Shown here piece after piece: positions 17,503 through 25,196 of a stretch of DNA of 64,000 bases. The position numbers and the translations under genes are program-made. Source of the stretch: Allomuricauda sp. NBRC 101325 (lineage in GTDB: Bacteria > Bacteroidota > Bacteroidia > Flavobacteriales > Flavobacteriaceae); NCBI RefSeq assembly GCF_030268205.1, contig NZ_BSQF01000001.1, positions 1,222,649 to 1,286,648 on the forward strand, in the 5' to 3' direction. Each line of letters begins with the position of its first letter. The stretch's first letter is position 1. The notes under the pieces were generated by a model. The model was not told where the DNA came from. It saw only the letters and a list, made by a program, of their open reading frames with translations, and made no database searches.

Positions 17503-18861
17503 CTAACCAAATAGGTGGGCAACTACATCCTCGATCTTGGATACCTTTTGAATTTGAATCCCCGTCTTTTTCAACCCGATTTTATTGTTTTTGGAAACGA
17601 AGATCTTGGAGAATCCCAATTTTTCAGCCTCGATTATGCGTTGGTCCACGCGTTGTACGGGTCTAATTTCACCGGCAAGACCAACTTCTGCGGCGAAGCA
17701 AACACCTTTTTCGATGGCGATATCCGAATTGCTGGATAAGATTGCGGCCATAACGGCCAAATCAATAGCTGGATCATCCACGGAGATGCCACCAGTAATG
17801 TTCAGGAATACATCTTTTGCTCCCAGTTTAAAACCTGCCCGTTTTTCCAAAACGGCAAGGAGCATATTCAATCGTTTCGCATTGAAACCTGTTGCGGAGC
17901 GTTGAGGTGTGCCGTAAACTGCGGTACTCACCAAAGCTTGAATTTCAATGAGTAAGGGTCGCATGCCTTCCACGGTAGCGGCAATGGCAGTTCCACTCAA
18001 GTCTTCCTCATTTTTGGAAATCAGCACTTCGGAGGGGTTGTTCACTTCGCGTAATCCACTGCCCTGCATTTCATAAATGCCCAATTCAGCGGTAGAGCCA
18101 AAACGGTTTTTCAGTGAGCGCAGTATTCGGTAGACGTAGTTACGGTCACCTTCAAATTGAAGTACGGTATCCACCATATGTTCCAATATCTTGGGACCTG
18201 CTATGGTGCCATCTTTTGTGATGTGACCTACCAAAATAACTGGGGTATGACTTTCTTTAGCAAATTTGATGAGTTCAGCAGTGCATTCACGGATTTGTGA
18301 AATGCTTCCCGCTGCCGATTCGATATAATCGGTGTGCAGGGTTTGAATGGAATCAATAATGACCAAATCCGGCTCAATGGTCGAAATCTGCTGGAATATA
18401 TTTTGCGTTTTTGTTTCGGTAAGGATGTAACAGTTTTCACTGTTGGGTTGAATACGGTCGGCTCGCATTTTTATCTGCCGCTGACTTTCCTCTCCGGAAA
18501 CATATAGAATTTTATAAGGTAGTTTAAGGGCAATTTGAAGCAGCAACGTACTTTTTCCAATACCCGGTTCACCTCCCAAAAGGGTCAAGGAGCCAGGGAC
18601 CAATCCACCTCCCAAAACACGATTGAATTCTTGATCCAAGGTGTCCAATCGGAGTTCTTTTTCTTGGGTGATCTCAGAAACACGAAGGGGTTTGTTCGCC
18701 TGTTTGGCAACGGTGTCCGTCTTCCAACTTTTTTTGTCCTCTTTTTGGACCACTTCTTCTACAATGGTGTTCCATTCCTTGCAGGAGGAGCATTGTCCTA
18801 CCCATTTGGCGTATTGGGTCCCACAATTTTGACAAAAAAATGCTGTTTTGGTTTTGGCCAT
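17503..18861 (-). CDS. radA: DNA repair protein RadA (branch-migration ATPase)
   Basis: Processes recombination intermediates together with RecA. Domain order is classical: N-terminal zinc finger (Cys10, Cys13, Cys24, Cys27), Walker A 'GGEPGIGKSTLLLQ' at 96-109, Walker B 'DLVIIDSIQTL', the RadA-specific KNRFG motif at 251-255, and a C-terminal Lon-protease-like domain ('GGISVDDPAIDLAVMAAILS', 'GEVGLAGEIR' type). Length 452 is normal. It is the last gene of a minus-strand series below panC-panD, but a 103-base repeat-rich gap separates it from the upstream gene. Confidence 0.97.
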   Translation of the reverse strand: MAKTKTAFFCQNCGTQYAKWVGQCSSCKEWNTIVEEVVQKEDKKSWKTDTVAKQANKPLRVSEITQEKELRLDTLDQEFNRVLGGGLVPGSLTLLGGEPGIGKSTLLLQIALKLPYKILYVSGEESQRQIKMRADRIQPNSENCYILTETKTQNIFQQISTIEPDLVIIDSIQTLHTDYIESAAGSISQIRECTAELIKFAKESHTPVILVGHITKDGTIAGPKILEHMVDTVLQFEGDRNYVYRILRSLKNRFGSTAELGIYEMQGSGLREVNNPSEVLISKNEEDLSGTAIAATVEGMRPLLIEIQALVSTAVYGTPQRSATGFNAKRLNMLLAVLEKRAGFKLGAKDVFLNITGGISVDDPAIDLAVMAAILSSNSDIAIEKGVCFAAEVGLAGEIRPVQRVDQRIIEAEKLGFSKIFVSKNNKIGLKKTGIQIQKVSKIEDVVAHLFG

Positions 18862-18964
18862 TTCAAATCTGATGAAGGCCTAAAGATATGGAATTGAGAA
18901 TTGGAATCTTGGAATTGAATAGTCCAATAATCCAATTAATCCAGCTATCTAACCATCTAGAAAA
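18862..18964. repeat. Low-complexity spacer of short TTGGAATT-type tandem motifs
   Basis: About 75 bases (18887-18960) consist of degenerate repeats of GGAATTGA / CCAATTAATCC / CTATCTAACCATCTAG. Parts are mutually complementary (TTGGAATTGA with TCCAATTAATCC), so a weak RNA hairpin is possible. No coding frame. Its look recalls the repeat block between atpD and atpC. Function unknown. Confidence 0.5.
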
Positions 18965-20107
18965 TTACCAGCCAAAGTCTGCTTTGAGTGCATCAATTTT
19001 TTCAAGGGCCAAATCCTTGGTCAAAAAGTCGATTTCCTCCATTTGGAACGCTTTTTCAAAGGCTTTGAATGCCTTTTTTGGTTCTCCCATAAATTCATAA
19101 TGTTCAGCCTCAAAATAAAAGCCCATCATGGTTTCGGGAAATTCTTTTTTACAGAGGTCGGCCAAAGGTTTTAAGGATTCGTAATCTTGTTTTTTGATAC
19201 AGGCAGCGTATATGGCCATAATATCGTTGAGCTCCACTTGTTTTTCAAAACCAAATAAGTCTTCAATGGTGTTATAGCGGTTTTCCAAATAGTTGAATAC
19301 TGGTTCTTCGGAAGTAACAATTTCCGTCTTGTATTCCTCAGGAGTAATCGGTCTATAAATTTTGAACACATTATCAAAAGCTTTGCTTATTCCGTAAGCA
19401 ACAACGGATTCGTGGTCGGCATCTTCGTATTCATCAAAAAAGTAATGCAGGGATTCCTTTTCGATGGATTTGATGCTGTGGTTCATTTGTAAAATAAGCT
19501 GTCGGTCTTCCGAAGGAGCTTTTTCCACAATTAGGTTGTAAAAAATGGTTTGGTTCAAAGCGGACAAACGTTCGGGCACTCGATTCTCCATTTCAGGGGC
19601 CAAAACTGGTGATATACTCACAAAAGAATTGAAAAAAGAATTGTCCTTAAACAGATAATAGTTGCCAAAATTGGCTGTGATATCGTACCCAACGAACATT
19701 TTAAATGGGGCAATTTTATAGGTGGTTGCCATATAGGGAATCAATTCGGTCCCTAAAAATTCATAGAACTTTTTTCCTTTATCGGTTGGTAACCCAGTGC
19801 CATCTTCCCAGTCGCAATCATCCCACCTTAAATCGTTTTCCGACTGGTGTATACCCACAACAATGGCTTCGGGCATGCGATCCAAATTACTTTGAAATTT
19901 TACGTTCGCCACTACCAAATCAAATAGGTAATCGGCATCGAGCACTATGATCAACGGATATAGTTTTTCATCGGAATAGTTTTCGGGAAAGTAATAGGAA
20001 ACATCCCTTCGCTCCTGTAGTTTGAAGGATTCAAAGATTTCCTTTTGCACTTGCGCGTTCAGGTTCAAGCACAAAAAGCCTATTAAAACAAATAGACATT
20101 TTTTCAT
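18965..20107 (-). CDS. Exported esterase-fold (PF00756-like) protein with C-terminal TPR-like region; nucleophile Ser replaced
   Basis: A 380-residue exported protein: signal peptide 'LFVLIGFLCLNLNAQ', then an alpha/beta-hydrolase domain of the enterochelin-esterase type ('SYYFPENYSDEKLYPLIIVL', 'PEAIVVGIHQSENDLRWDDC'). The nucleophile elbow, normally GxSxxG, reads 'FVGYDITANFGNYYLF': Asp142 occupies the Ser position. The catalytic His region 'DADHESVVAYGISKAF' remains. Residues about 285-380 look like TPR helices ('GFYFEAEHYEFMGEPKKAFKAFEKAFQME'-like, pattern of helix pairs). The position between the flippase-like gene and radA is a conserved Bacteroidota order. A non-hydrolytic role is possible. 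Confidence 0.82.
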   Translation of the reverse strand: MKKCLFVLIGFLCLNLNAQVQKEIFESFKLQERRDVSYYFPENYSDEKLYPLIIVLDADYLFDLVVANVKFQSNLDRMPEAIVVGIHQSENDLRWDDCDWEDGTGLPTDKGKKFYEFLGTELIPYMATTYKIAPFKMFVGYDITANFGNYYLFKDNSFFNSFVSISPVLAPEMENRVPERLSALNQTIFYNLIVEKAPSEDRQLILQMNHSIKSIEKESLHYFFDEYEDADHESVVAYGISKAFDNVFKIYRPITPEEYKTEIVTSEEPVFNYLENRYNTIEDLFGFEKQVELNDIMAIYAACIKKQDYESLKPLADLCKKEFPETMMGFYFEAEHYEFMGEPKKAFKAFEKAFQMEEIDFLTKDLALEKIDALKADFGW

Positions 20108-20136
20108 TTGGTTAAGTTTTTACGACGGCTTGGGGC

Positions 20137-21102
20137 TTACCGATTTCTATTTAATAACGGTAAAACTATGAAAGATATTGTGCCAAAAACTACGACCATG
20201 AGCGTTTGCGCGATCCACATGATCCATCCAAAGGCATCACCAGAAACAGAACTGATTCCGTAAATGCCCAATGCGGCACTTACAGCGATGGGGTACAGGC
20301 CAATTCCTCCGTTGGTGGTGGACATGGCAAAGGCACCAGCGACAAATCCAACCAATAATTGGCTTAGACTTAAGTCTACAGTTTCTTCAACGGTGTGTTT
20401 GATGACCCAGAACATGGCAAAATAGGCTATCCAAATAAATAGGGTATGAAGAATGAATGGCCATTTGTTTTTCATTTTGAAGATGCTCATCACACCATCC
20501 AAAAGACCATTTAAAAATCCTTTTAATTTTAAAGCGAAAGGAGAATTTGATCTACGGATGATAAATGTTCCCACGAACAATCCAACTATCCCAAATGCCA
20601 AAATGCCGATAGCACCTAAAATGTTTACGCCTTTTTCTTCTAAAAATCCCAAGATGAAATCTGTTTGGAGGACCAAGGTGATCATGATGATGATCAGTAG
20701 CATCAATAGGTCGATGACCCTTTCTGTGACGATAGTGCCAAACCCTTTTTCAAAAGGAACATTTTCGTAGGTAGTCAGGGCAGTTGCCCTTAATATTTCG
20801 CCAGATCTTGGGATTCCCAAATTGGCAAAATAAGAAATCAAAACAATAAAAACGTTATTGATGATCTTGGGTGTGTGTCCCAAAGGTTTTAAAAGGTAAT
20901 TCCATCGAATGGCCCTGGAAATATGGCTCAAAATTCCTAATACTACAGATACAATAACCCAAAATGGGCTGGCATTGGAAATGTAATGGATGATTTGTTT
21001 TCTTTCCTCGGGTGTGGTTGAATTGTATGAATACCAAACCAAGAAAAGCCCAAAGGCTATGGGAACAAAAATCTTAAGGAATTTTTTCAGGGATTTTCCC
21101 AA
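20137..21102 (-). CDS. Flippase-like / lysylphosphatidylglycerol-synthase-type membrane protein (UPF0104)
   Basis: A polytopic inner-membrane protein of 321 residues with 7-8 hydrophobic segments. Family motifs: 'ISHISRAIRWNYLLKPLG', 'YFANLGIPRSGEILRATALT', 'GTIVTERVIDLLMLLIIIMI', and the late 'MSTTNGGIGLYPIAVSAAL'. It is the transmembrane domain of MprF-like proteins without the synthetase part, so lipid flipping is plausible but unproven. It starts 2 bases after panD ends, so it is surely translated from the panCD transcript. Confidence 0.88.
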   Translation of the reverse strand: MGKSLKKFLKIFVPIAFGLFLVWYSYNSTTPEERKQIIHYISNASPFWVIVSVVLGILSHISRAIRWNYLLKPLGHTPKIINNVFIVLISYFANLGIPRSGEILRATALTTYENVPFEKGFGTIVTERVIDLLMLLIIIMITLVLQTDFILGFLEEKGVNILGAIGILAFGIVGLFVGTFIIRRSNSPFALKLKGFLNGLLDGVMSIFKMKNKWPFILHTLFIWIAYFAMFWVIKHTVEETVDLSLSQLLVGFVAGAFAMSTTNGGIGLYPIAVSAALGIYGISSVSGDAFGWIMWIAQTLMVVVFGTISFIVLPLLNRNR

Positions 21103-21104
21103 AA

Positions 21105-21455
21105 TTAGTTGAGTAGATTGGTGGCTTCGTTGGGGAACACCAGCGATGGGTTGAAGGTTTTTGCTTCTTCAATATCCATCCACGCATAAGTGATCAATAT
21201 CAGTACGTCGCCCACGGCCACTTTTCTGGCTGCTGCTCCGTTAAGGGTGAGTTCACCTGAACCTCTCGGGCCAGGAATGGCATAGGTTTCCAAACGCTCA
21301 CCGTTATTGTTATTCACAATTTGTACTTTTTCACCACGGATAATATTGGCGGCATCCATAATATCTTCATCAATGGTAATGCTCCCAATATAATTGAGGT
21401 CCGCCCCGGTAACTTTTACTCTGTGAACTTTAGATTTTACTACTTCTATTTGCAT
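21105..21455 (-). CDS. panD: Aspartate 1-decarboxylase proenzyme
   Basis: Makes beta-alanine from aspartate for pantothenate synthesis. The 116-residue proenzyme has the self-cleavage site Gly24-Ser25 in '[20 protein letters not shown]'; cleavage yields the pyruvoyl group. Other family residues: '[14 protein letters not shown]' and '[20 protein letters not shown]' (Arg and substrate loop) and '[12 protein letters not shown]'. It follows panC with a 12-base gap. A minus-strand TATTTTTG box ends only 4 bases before the ATG, which would give an almost leaderless secondary transcript. Confidence 0.97.
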   Translation of the reverse strand: MQIEVVKSKVHRVKVTGADLNYIGSITIDEDIMDAANIIRGEKVQIVNNNNGERLETYAIPGPRGSGELTLNGAAARKVAVGDVLILITYAWMDIEEAKTFNPSLVFPNEATNLLN

Positions 21456-21459
21456 GGTG

Positions 21460-21467
21460 CAAAAATA
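21460..21467 (-). promoter_or_regulatory. TAnnTTTG box directly before panD
   Basis: TATTTTTG on the minus strand, 4 bases upstream of the panD ATG and overlapping the end of the panC region. If used, the transcript would begin at or within a few bases of the start codon. It may be chance in AT-rich sequence. Confidence 0.3.
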
Positions 21468-22316
21468 TCAATTCAATCTTAAATTATCAATTAAACGAAC
21501 GCTGTCTGCATAAACGGCAATAAACGCCCTATATTTTTGGTTATCCCGTATTCTTAAAATGGGAGTCAAGGTGTCCTCGTCCGCTATTTCAAAATATTCC
21601 AAGTCGAAAATCGGGTGTTTTTCAAATTCAGTTTCGACCCATTGCACTATTTCTTTTGCACTTTCCGTGCCAAATTTGGACTTGGCAGTTTTAAGGGTTT
21701 GGTAAATAAAACTTGCTTTATCCCTAGTCGTTGGGGAAAGTCTCTCATTACGGGAACTCATGGCCAACCCGTTGGGTTCTCTTTCAATGGGACAACCTAT
21801 TATGGTATATGGAAGTTTTTTAATTTCCACCATTTTCCGAATGATCTGCAATTGCTGAAAATCCTTTTCCCCAAAATAGGCCTTGTCTGGATCCACCGTC
21901 CTAAGCAACAATTCCACGATGGTTCCAACCCCGTCAAAATGTCCTGCTCTAAATTCGCCTTCCATTACTTTGTCCAAGCCTTCGAATTGGTATGTTTCCG
22001 ATTTTATGTTGTTTCCATAAATTTCATCTACCGTTGGGGCAAAGACCACAATATTTTCAGAAACGTTTTTGAGAAGGGTCACATCCTCATCCAAATGGCG
22101 TGGATATTTTTCCAGATCGTCTTTTTTATCGAATTGGGTAGGATTCACAAAAATGCTTACGACCACTGAATCATTCTCTAAAAGAGCTTTTTTTACCAAG
22201 GAGATATGACCCTCGTGTAGTGCGCCCATAGTGGGCACAAGGCCAATTGTCCTATTTTTTTTTCGCTCTTCCGTATTAAAGGATTCAAGCTTATTTTTTT
22301 GGTAAAATATCTTCAT
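21468..22316 (-). CDS. panC: Pantothenate synthetase
   Basis: Condenses pantoate and beta-alanine with ATP to pantothenate. Start chosen at ATG 22314-22316; an upstream TTG at 22328 would lie within the likely transcript start region. Motifs: 'IGLVPTMGALHEGHISLVKK' (HxGH ATP site), 'VVVSIFVNPTQFDKKDDLEK', 'YFGEKDFQQLQIIRKMV', 'GCPIEREPNGLAMSSRNERL' (SSRN, KMSKS-equivalent). It leads the operon panC - panD - flippase-like gene - esterase-fold gene, and is divergent from the glycogen-synthase-like gene. Confidence 0.97.
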   Translation of the reverse strand: MKIFYQKNKLESFNTEERKKNRTIGLVPTMGALHEGHISLVKKALLENDSVVVSIFVNPTQFDKKDDLEKYPRHLDEDVTLLKNVSENIVVFAPTVDEIYGNNIKSETYQFEGLDKVMEGEFRAGHFDGVGTIVELLLRTVDPDKAYFGEKDFQQLQIIRKMVEIKKLPYTIIGCPIEREPNGLAMSSRNERLSPTTRDKASFIYQTLKTAKSKFGTESAKEIVQWVETEFEKHPIFDLEYFEIADEDTLTPILRIRDNQKYRAFIAVYADSVRLIDNLRLN

Positions 22317-22335
22317 ATCAAGGTCCAAAAGCGTG

Positions 22336-22343
22336 CAAAAATA
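22336..22343 (-). promoter_or_regulatory. -7 promoter box of the panC operon
   Basis: TATTTTTG on the minus strand fits TAnnTTTG; 19 bases upstream of the panC ATG at 22316. It is arranged back-to-back with the box for the divergent gene at 22375-22382, 31 bases apart. Confidence 0.55.
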
Positions 22344-22374
22344 CTATAAATACTGGTAATCGGCATAATTTTTG

Positions 22375-22382
22375 TACTTTTG
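22375..22382 (+). promoter_or_regulatory. -7 promoter box of the glycogen-synthase-like gene
   Basis: TACTTTTG followed by CGGC fits TAnnTTTG exactly, 36 bases upstream of the ATG at 22419. It overlaps the longer frame starting at 22380, which supports the downstream start. Confidence 0.55.
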
Positions 22383-22418
22383 CGGCTACGTTTTTCAGAT
22401 AAACAAAAGAAAGTGTTT

Positions 22419-23228
22419 ATGAATGGTAAAAAGGTATTGTTTGTATCTTCTGAATTAGTCCCCTATCTTCCAGAGAACCCCGTTTCTTTAATGTCGTATG
22501 AGGCACCCCGCATGGTAAACAGCAATGGGGGGCAAATCCGTATTTTCATGCCAAGGTACGGAAACATCAACGAAAGAAGGCATCAATTGCATGAGGTAAT
22601 TCGTTTGTCGGGAATGAATCTTGTCATAAACGACATGGATATGCCCTTGATCATCAAGGTGGCATCCATCCCAAAAGAACGAATCCAAGTCTATTTTATA
22701 GACAACGATGAATATTTTAAAAGAAAGTCCACTTTTACGGATGCAGAAGGAAATCTTTTCCCAGATAATGACGAAAGGGCCATTTTCTTTGCCAAAGGAG
22801 TTGTGGAAACTGTTAAAAAATTGAATTGGGCACCTGATATTATCCATGTGCATGGTTGGATGGCTTCCATGTTGCCACTTTACCTAAGAAAGTACTATGG
22901 TGATGAACCTTTATTTGCCGATAGTAAGATCGTTACTTCGGTTTATGGTAAAGGATTTGAGGGCGAATTGGATGTGGAAATGATCAACAAAGTTGCCTTT
23001 GATGGCATTGATAAAGAAGAGATTAAGGCCATATCAACCCCCGACTATAATAATTTGTTAAAGGTTGCCGTAGATCATTCCGATGCCGTTATTTTAGCCG
23101 CGGAAGATTTATCTGAGGACCTATTGAACCATATAAATAGTCTTTCCAAACCCGTTTTACCATATGTTTCATTGCAGGAAGCAGAAGAGGCATATATGAA
23201 TTTCTATAACCAAGAGGTATTAAAATAG
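22419..23228 (+). CDS. Glycogen/starch-synthase-like protein, N-terminal GT5 half only
   Basis: A 269-residue protein matching only the N-terminal Rossmann domain of glycogen synthases: 'KVLFVSSELVPYLPENPVSL', 'GGQIRIFMPRYGNINERRHQ', 'DERAIFFAKGVVETVKKL', 'WAPDIIHVHGWMASMLPLYL'. The C-terminal GT-B half is absent, and the ADP-glucose-binding KxGGL loop near residue 15 is replaced by PENPVSL, so glycogen synthase activity is unlikely. Start at ATG 22419 ('MNGKKVLFVSSE'). The position next to panC and upstream of a DUF4270 lipoprotein is a widespread Bacteroidota order, so it is a conserved protein with unknown role, not a local truncation. Confidence 0.85.
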   Translation: MNGKKVLFVSSELVPYLPENPVSLMSYEAPRMVNSNGGQIRIFMPRYGNINERRHQLHEVIRLSGMNLVINDMDMPLIIKVASIPKERIQVYFIDNDEYFKRKSTFTDAEGNLFPDNDERAIFFAKGVVETVKKLNWAPDIIHVHGWMASMLPLYLRKYYGDEPLFADSKIVTSVYGKGFEGELDVEMINKVAFDGIDKEEIKAISTPDYNNLLKVAVDHSDAVILAAEDLSEDLLNHINSLSKPVLPYVSLQEAEEAYMNFYNQEVLK

Positions 23229-23237
23229 ATTGATTGA

Positions 23238-25067
23238 ATGAGATTTGTTAAGGTTTTCAAGGTTTCAGCGGTAGTTGCTGGAACTTTCTTTTTGTTATTT
23301 ACTTCCTGTGAGGATGAATTGGAAACGATTGGTACCGGAGTTATTGATGGAGAGCCCTTTAGTACAGGAAAGGTAGAATACGATGTGTTTGCCTACAATA
23401 AAGGTATCAGTGCGGTTCAGACCAATAGGTTGTCCTTATACCAATTGGGAACCTTGAACGATCCAGTGTACGGAAAAAGAAAAGCCAGTATTATTTCCCA
23501 AGTAACATTGGCCAGCCCTTCGCCTACCTTCGGAAGTTTATCTCAGGAAACCGAAGACAATGCGGATACCGATGATAGTTCAAATACCATAGCGGAAAAT
23601 GAAACCGTCAAGGAAGTATATCTGTACATTCCGTTTCAATTGCCTCCATCTGGGGATAGTGATGGTGACGGTGTGGATGATGAGTTTGAAAGTGGTGACG
23701 ATGTGGATGATCCCAATTCCGATTGGGATAATGATGGTGTTACCGACAACCAAGAACGTATTTTGGGCTCCAATCCATTTGATCCAGAGGATACGGGTTC
23801 CCAAGATGGCTTTGTAGCCAATAATTATGCAAACAGGTTCGATTTGGACAGCATTTATGGAAACCGTGACCAGACCTTTAATTTAATTGTTTCCCGTTCC
23901 AATTATTTGTTGCGTAACCTAGATCCAAATTCTGGGTATCAGGAAACCCAGGAATATTATTCCAATCAGGATTTTTCTAGTTTTATCGGGGAAACCTTGT
24001 TCAATGGTGAGGTAACCGTGAGTAATGAGGAATATTTGTTCTACGAGGATGAAGATGATCCGGACACAGAAGATGTGGATGAATCTACCGTAATAACCAG
24101 TAGACTAAATCCAGGGATTCGTGTTCCATTGAATGCGCAATTTTTCCAAGAAAATATTTTGGACAAAGAAGGAAGTTCAGAATTGTTGAGCCAATCCAAT
24201 TTTACAAATTTTATCCGCGGCATTCATTTGGAGGGGTCGGATATGGAGGAGTTGATGTTCTTGTTGAACATGAGCGAAGCCAATATTACCATTACCTACG
24301 AATATCAGGATTACAATGCAGAGGAGGAGGATGTGGTAACCGCAGAAAGTGAGTACGTACTGAACTTTATTCAGGCAAGTTCCAGTGGAATTGTCGGAAA
24401 TGCGGTAAACATTTTTGAAAATGAAGCCTTTCCAGCCAACATAGCCAGTGCCTTGGACAATGGTGAAAATGCCTCTAGGATTTATGTAAAAGGAGGCGGT
24501 ACCCAAACCGAAATAAGACTTTTTGATGCCTTGCCCAATGGCGGGGAAGACATCATCAACCAGATAAAACAAAACAATTGGATCATTAATGAGGCCAATC
24601 TTGTTTTTTATGTGGACCGTGAGACGCTTGATGCTTCTGGAAACCCAGTTGATGAGCCTCTAAGGTTATATTTGTACAATCAAGAAACCAATCAGCCATT
24701 GTACGATGTAAATAACGAAAGCCTTAATCCAAACAACACATTAAATCCATTAAATTATTATTCCAATTATGATGGGGTTTTGGAAAAGAACAATGGTTTG
24801 GGCCATAAGTACACCGTTCGAATCACGGAGCATATCAACAACATTATAATTAGGGATTCGGTAAATGCCAAACTTGGATTAACCTCCACGGCCAATATAG
24901 CGTTTGCCGCCGTGCAGGAAGCCCCGACAAGTGTGGGCGGAATAATTGATTATCCTGTAACGGCCACCATTGGCCCATTGGGTACCGTGTTGTACGGAAG
25001 TAATATTGCGGCAGGCGAGGAGAATATGAAGCTAAAGTTGGAAATTTACTATACCGAAGCCAACTAA
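23238..25067 (+). CDS. DUF4270 lipoprotein with an inserted Ca-binding (TSP3-like) segment
   Basis: A surface or periplasmic lipoprotein of 609 residues: lipobox ending at Cys24 ('LLFTSC'). The DUF4270 pattern runs throughout, e.g. '[20 protein letters not shown]', '[20 protein letters not shown]', 'IRGIHLEGS', and a C-terminal stretch with '[11 protein letters not shown]'-like turns. Residues 139-186 hold thrombospondin type 3-like Asp-rich repeats ('[11 protein letters not shown]', '[20 protein letters not shown]') that should bind Ca2+. It begins 9 bases after the glycogen-synthase-like gene and is probably co-transcribed. Function unknown. Confidence 0.85.
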   Translation: MRFVKVFKVSAVVAGTFFLLFTSCEDELETIGTGVIDGEPFSTGKVEYDVFAYNKGISAVQTNRLSLYQLGTLNDPVYGKRKASIISQVTLASPSPTFGSLSQETEDNADTDDSSNTIAENETVKEVYLYIPFQLPPSGDSDGDGVDDEFESGDDVDDPNSDWDNDGVTDNQERILGSNPFDPEDTGSQDGFVANNYANRFDLDSIYGNRDQTFNLIVSRSNYLLRNLDPNSGYQETQEYYSNQDFSSFIGETLFNGEVTVSNEEYLFYEDEDDPDTEDVDESTVITSRLNPGIRVPLNAQFFQENILDKEGSSELLSQSNFTNFIRGIHLEGSDMEELMFLLNMSEANITITYEYQDYNAEEEDVVTAESEYVLNFIQASSSGIVGNAVNIFENEAFPANIASALDNGENASRIYVKGGGTQTEIRLFDALPNGGEDIINQIKQNNWIINEANLVFYVDRETLDASGNPVDEPLRLYLYNQETNQPLYDVNNESLNPNNTLNPLNYYSNYDGVLEKNNGLGHKYTVRITEHINNIIIRDSVNAKLGLTSTANIAFAAVQEAPTSVGGIIDYPVTATIGPLGTVLYGSNIAAGEENMKLKLEIYYTEAN

Positions 25068-25142
25068 ACTTACCAATAAAGGGATTTTTTGAACTTTCAT
25101 CGTTTTAAACGATCGGATTCGTCAATATACACGTATACACTA

Positions 25143-25150
25143 TAAATTTG
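25143..25150 (+). promoter_or_regulatory. -7 promoter box of glmS
   Basis: TAAATTTG fits TAnnTTTG, 46 bases upstream of the glmS ATG. A TCGTTT-T-AAACGA inverted repeat lies further upstream near 25099-25111, perhaps the end of the previous transcript. No glmS-ribozyme-like structure was recognised. Confidence 0.5.
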
Positions 25151-25196
25151 AGGAACATATCTCCCCCGAATGGATTGTTAACTTAAAAAAATTCTT

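Noticed and set aside
21615-22169. 184-codon frame opposite panC
   Set aside because: Shadow of panC; composition dominated by Phe/His/Tyr.
22380-22418. Longer N-terminus of the glycogen-synthase-like protein
   Set aside because: It would start inside the TACTTTTG promoter box; ATG 22419 gives the family N-terminus.
25068-25196. A glmS ribozyme or other riboswitch before glmS
   Set aside because: The spacer is only 129 bases, AT-rich, has a plain promoter box and no recognisable conserved core.
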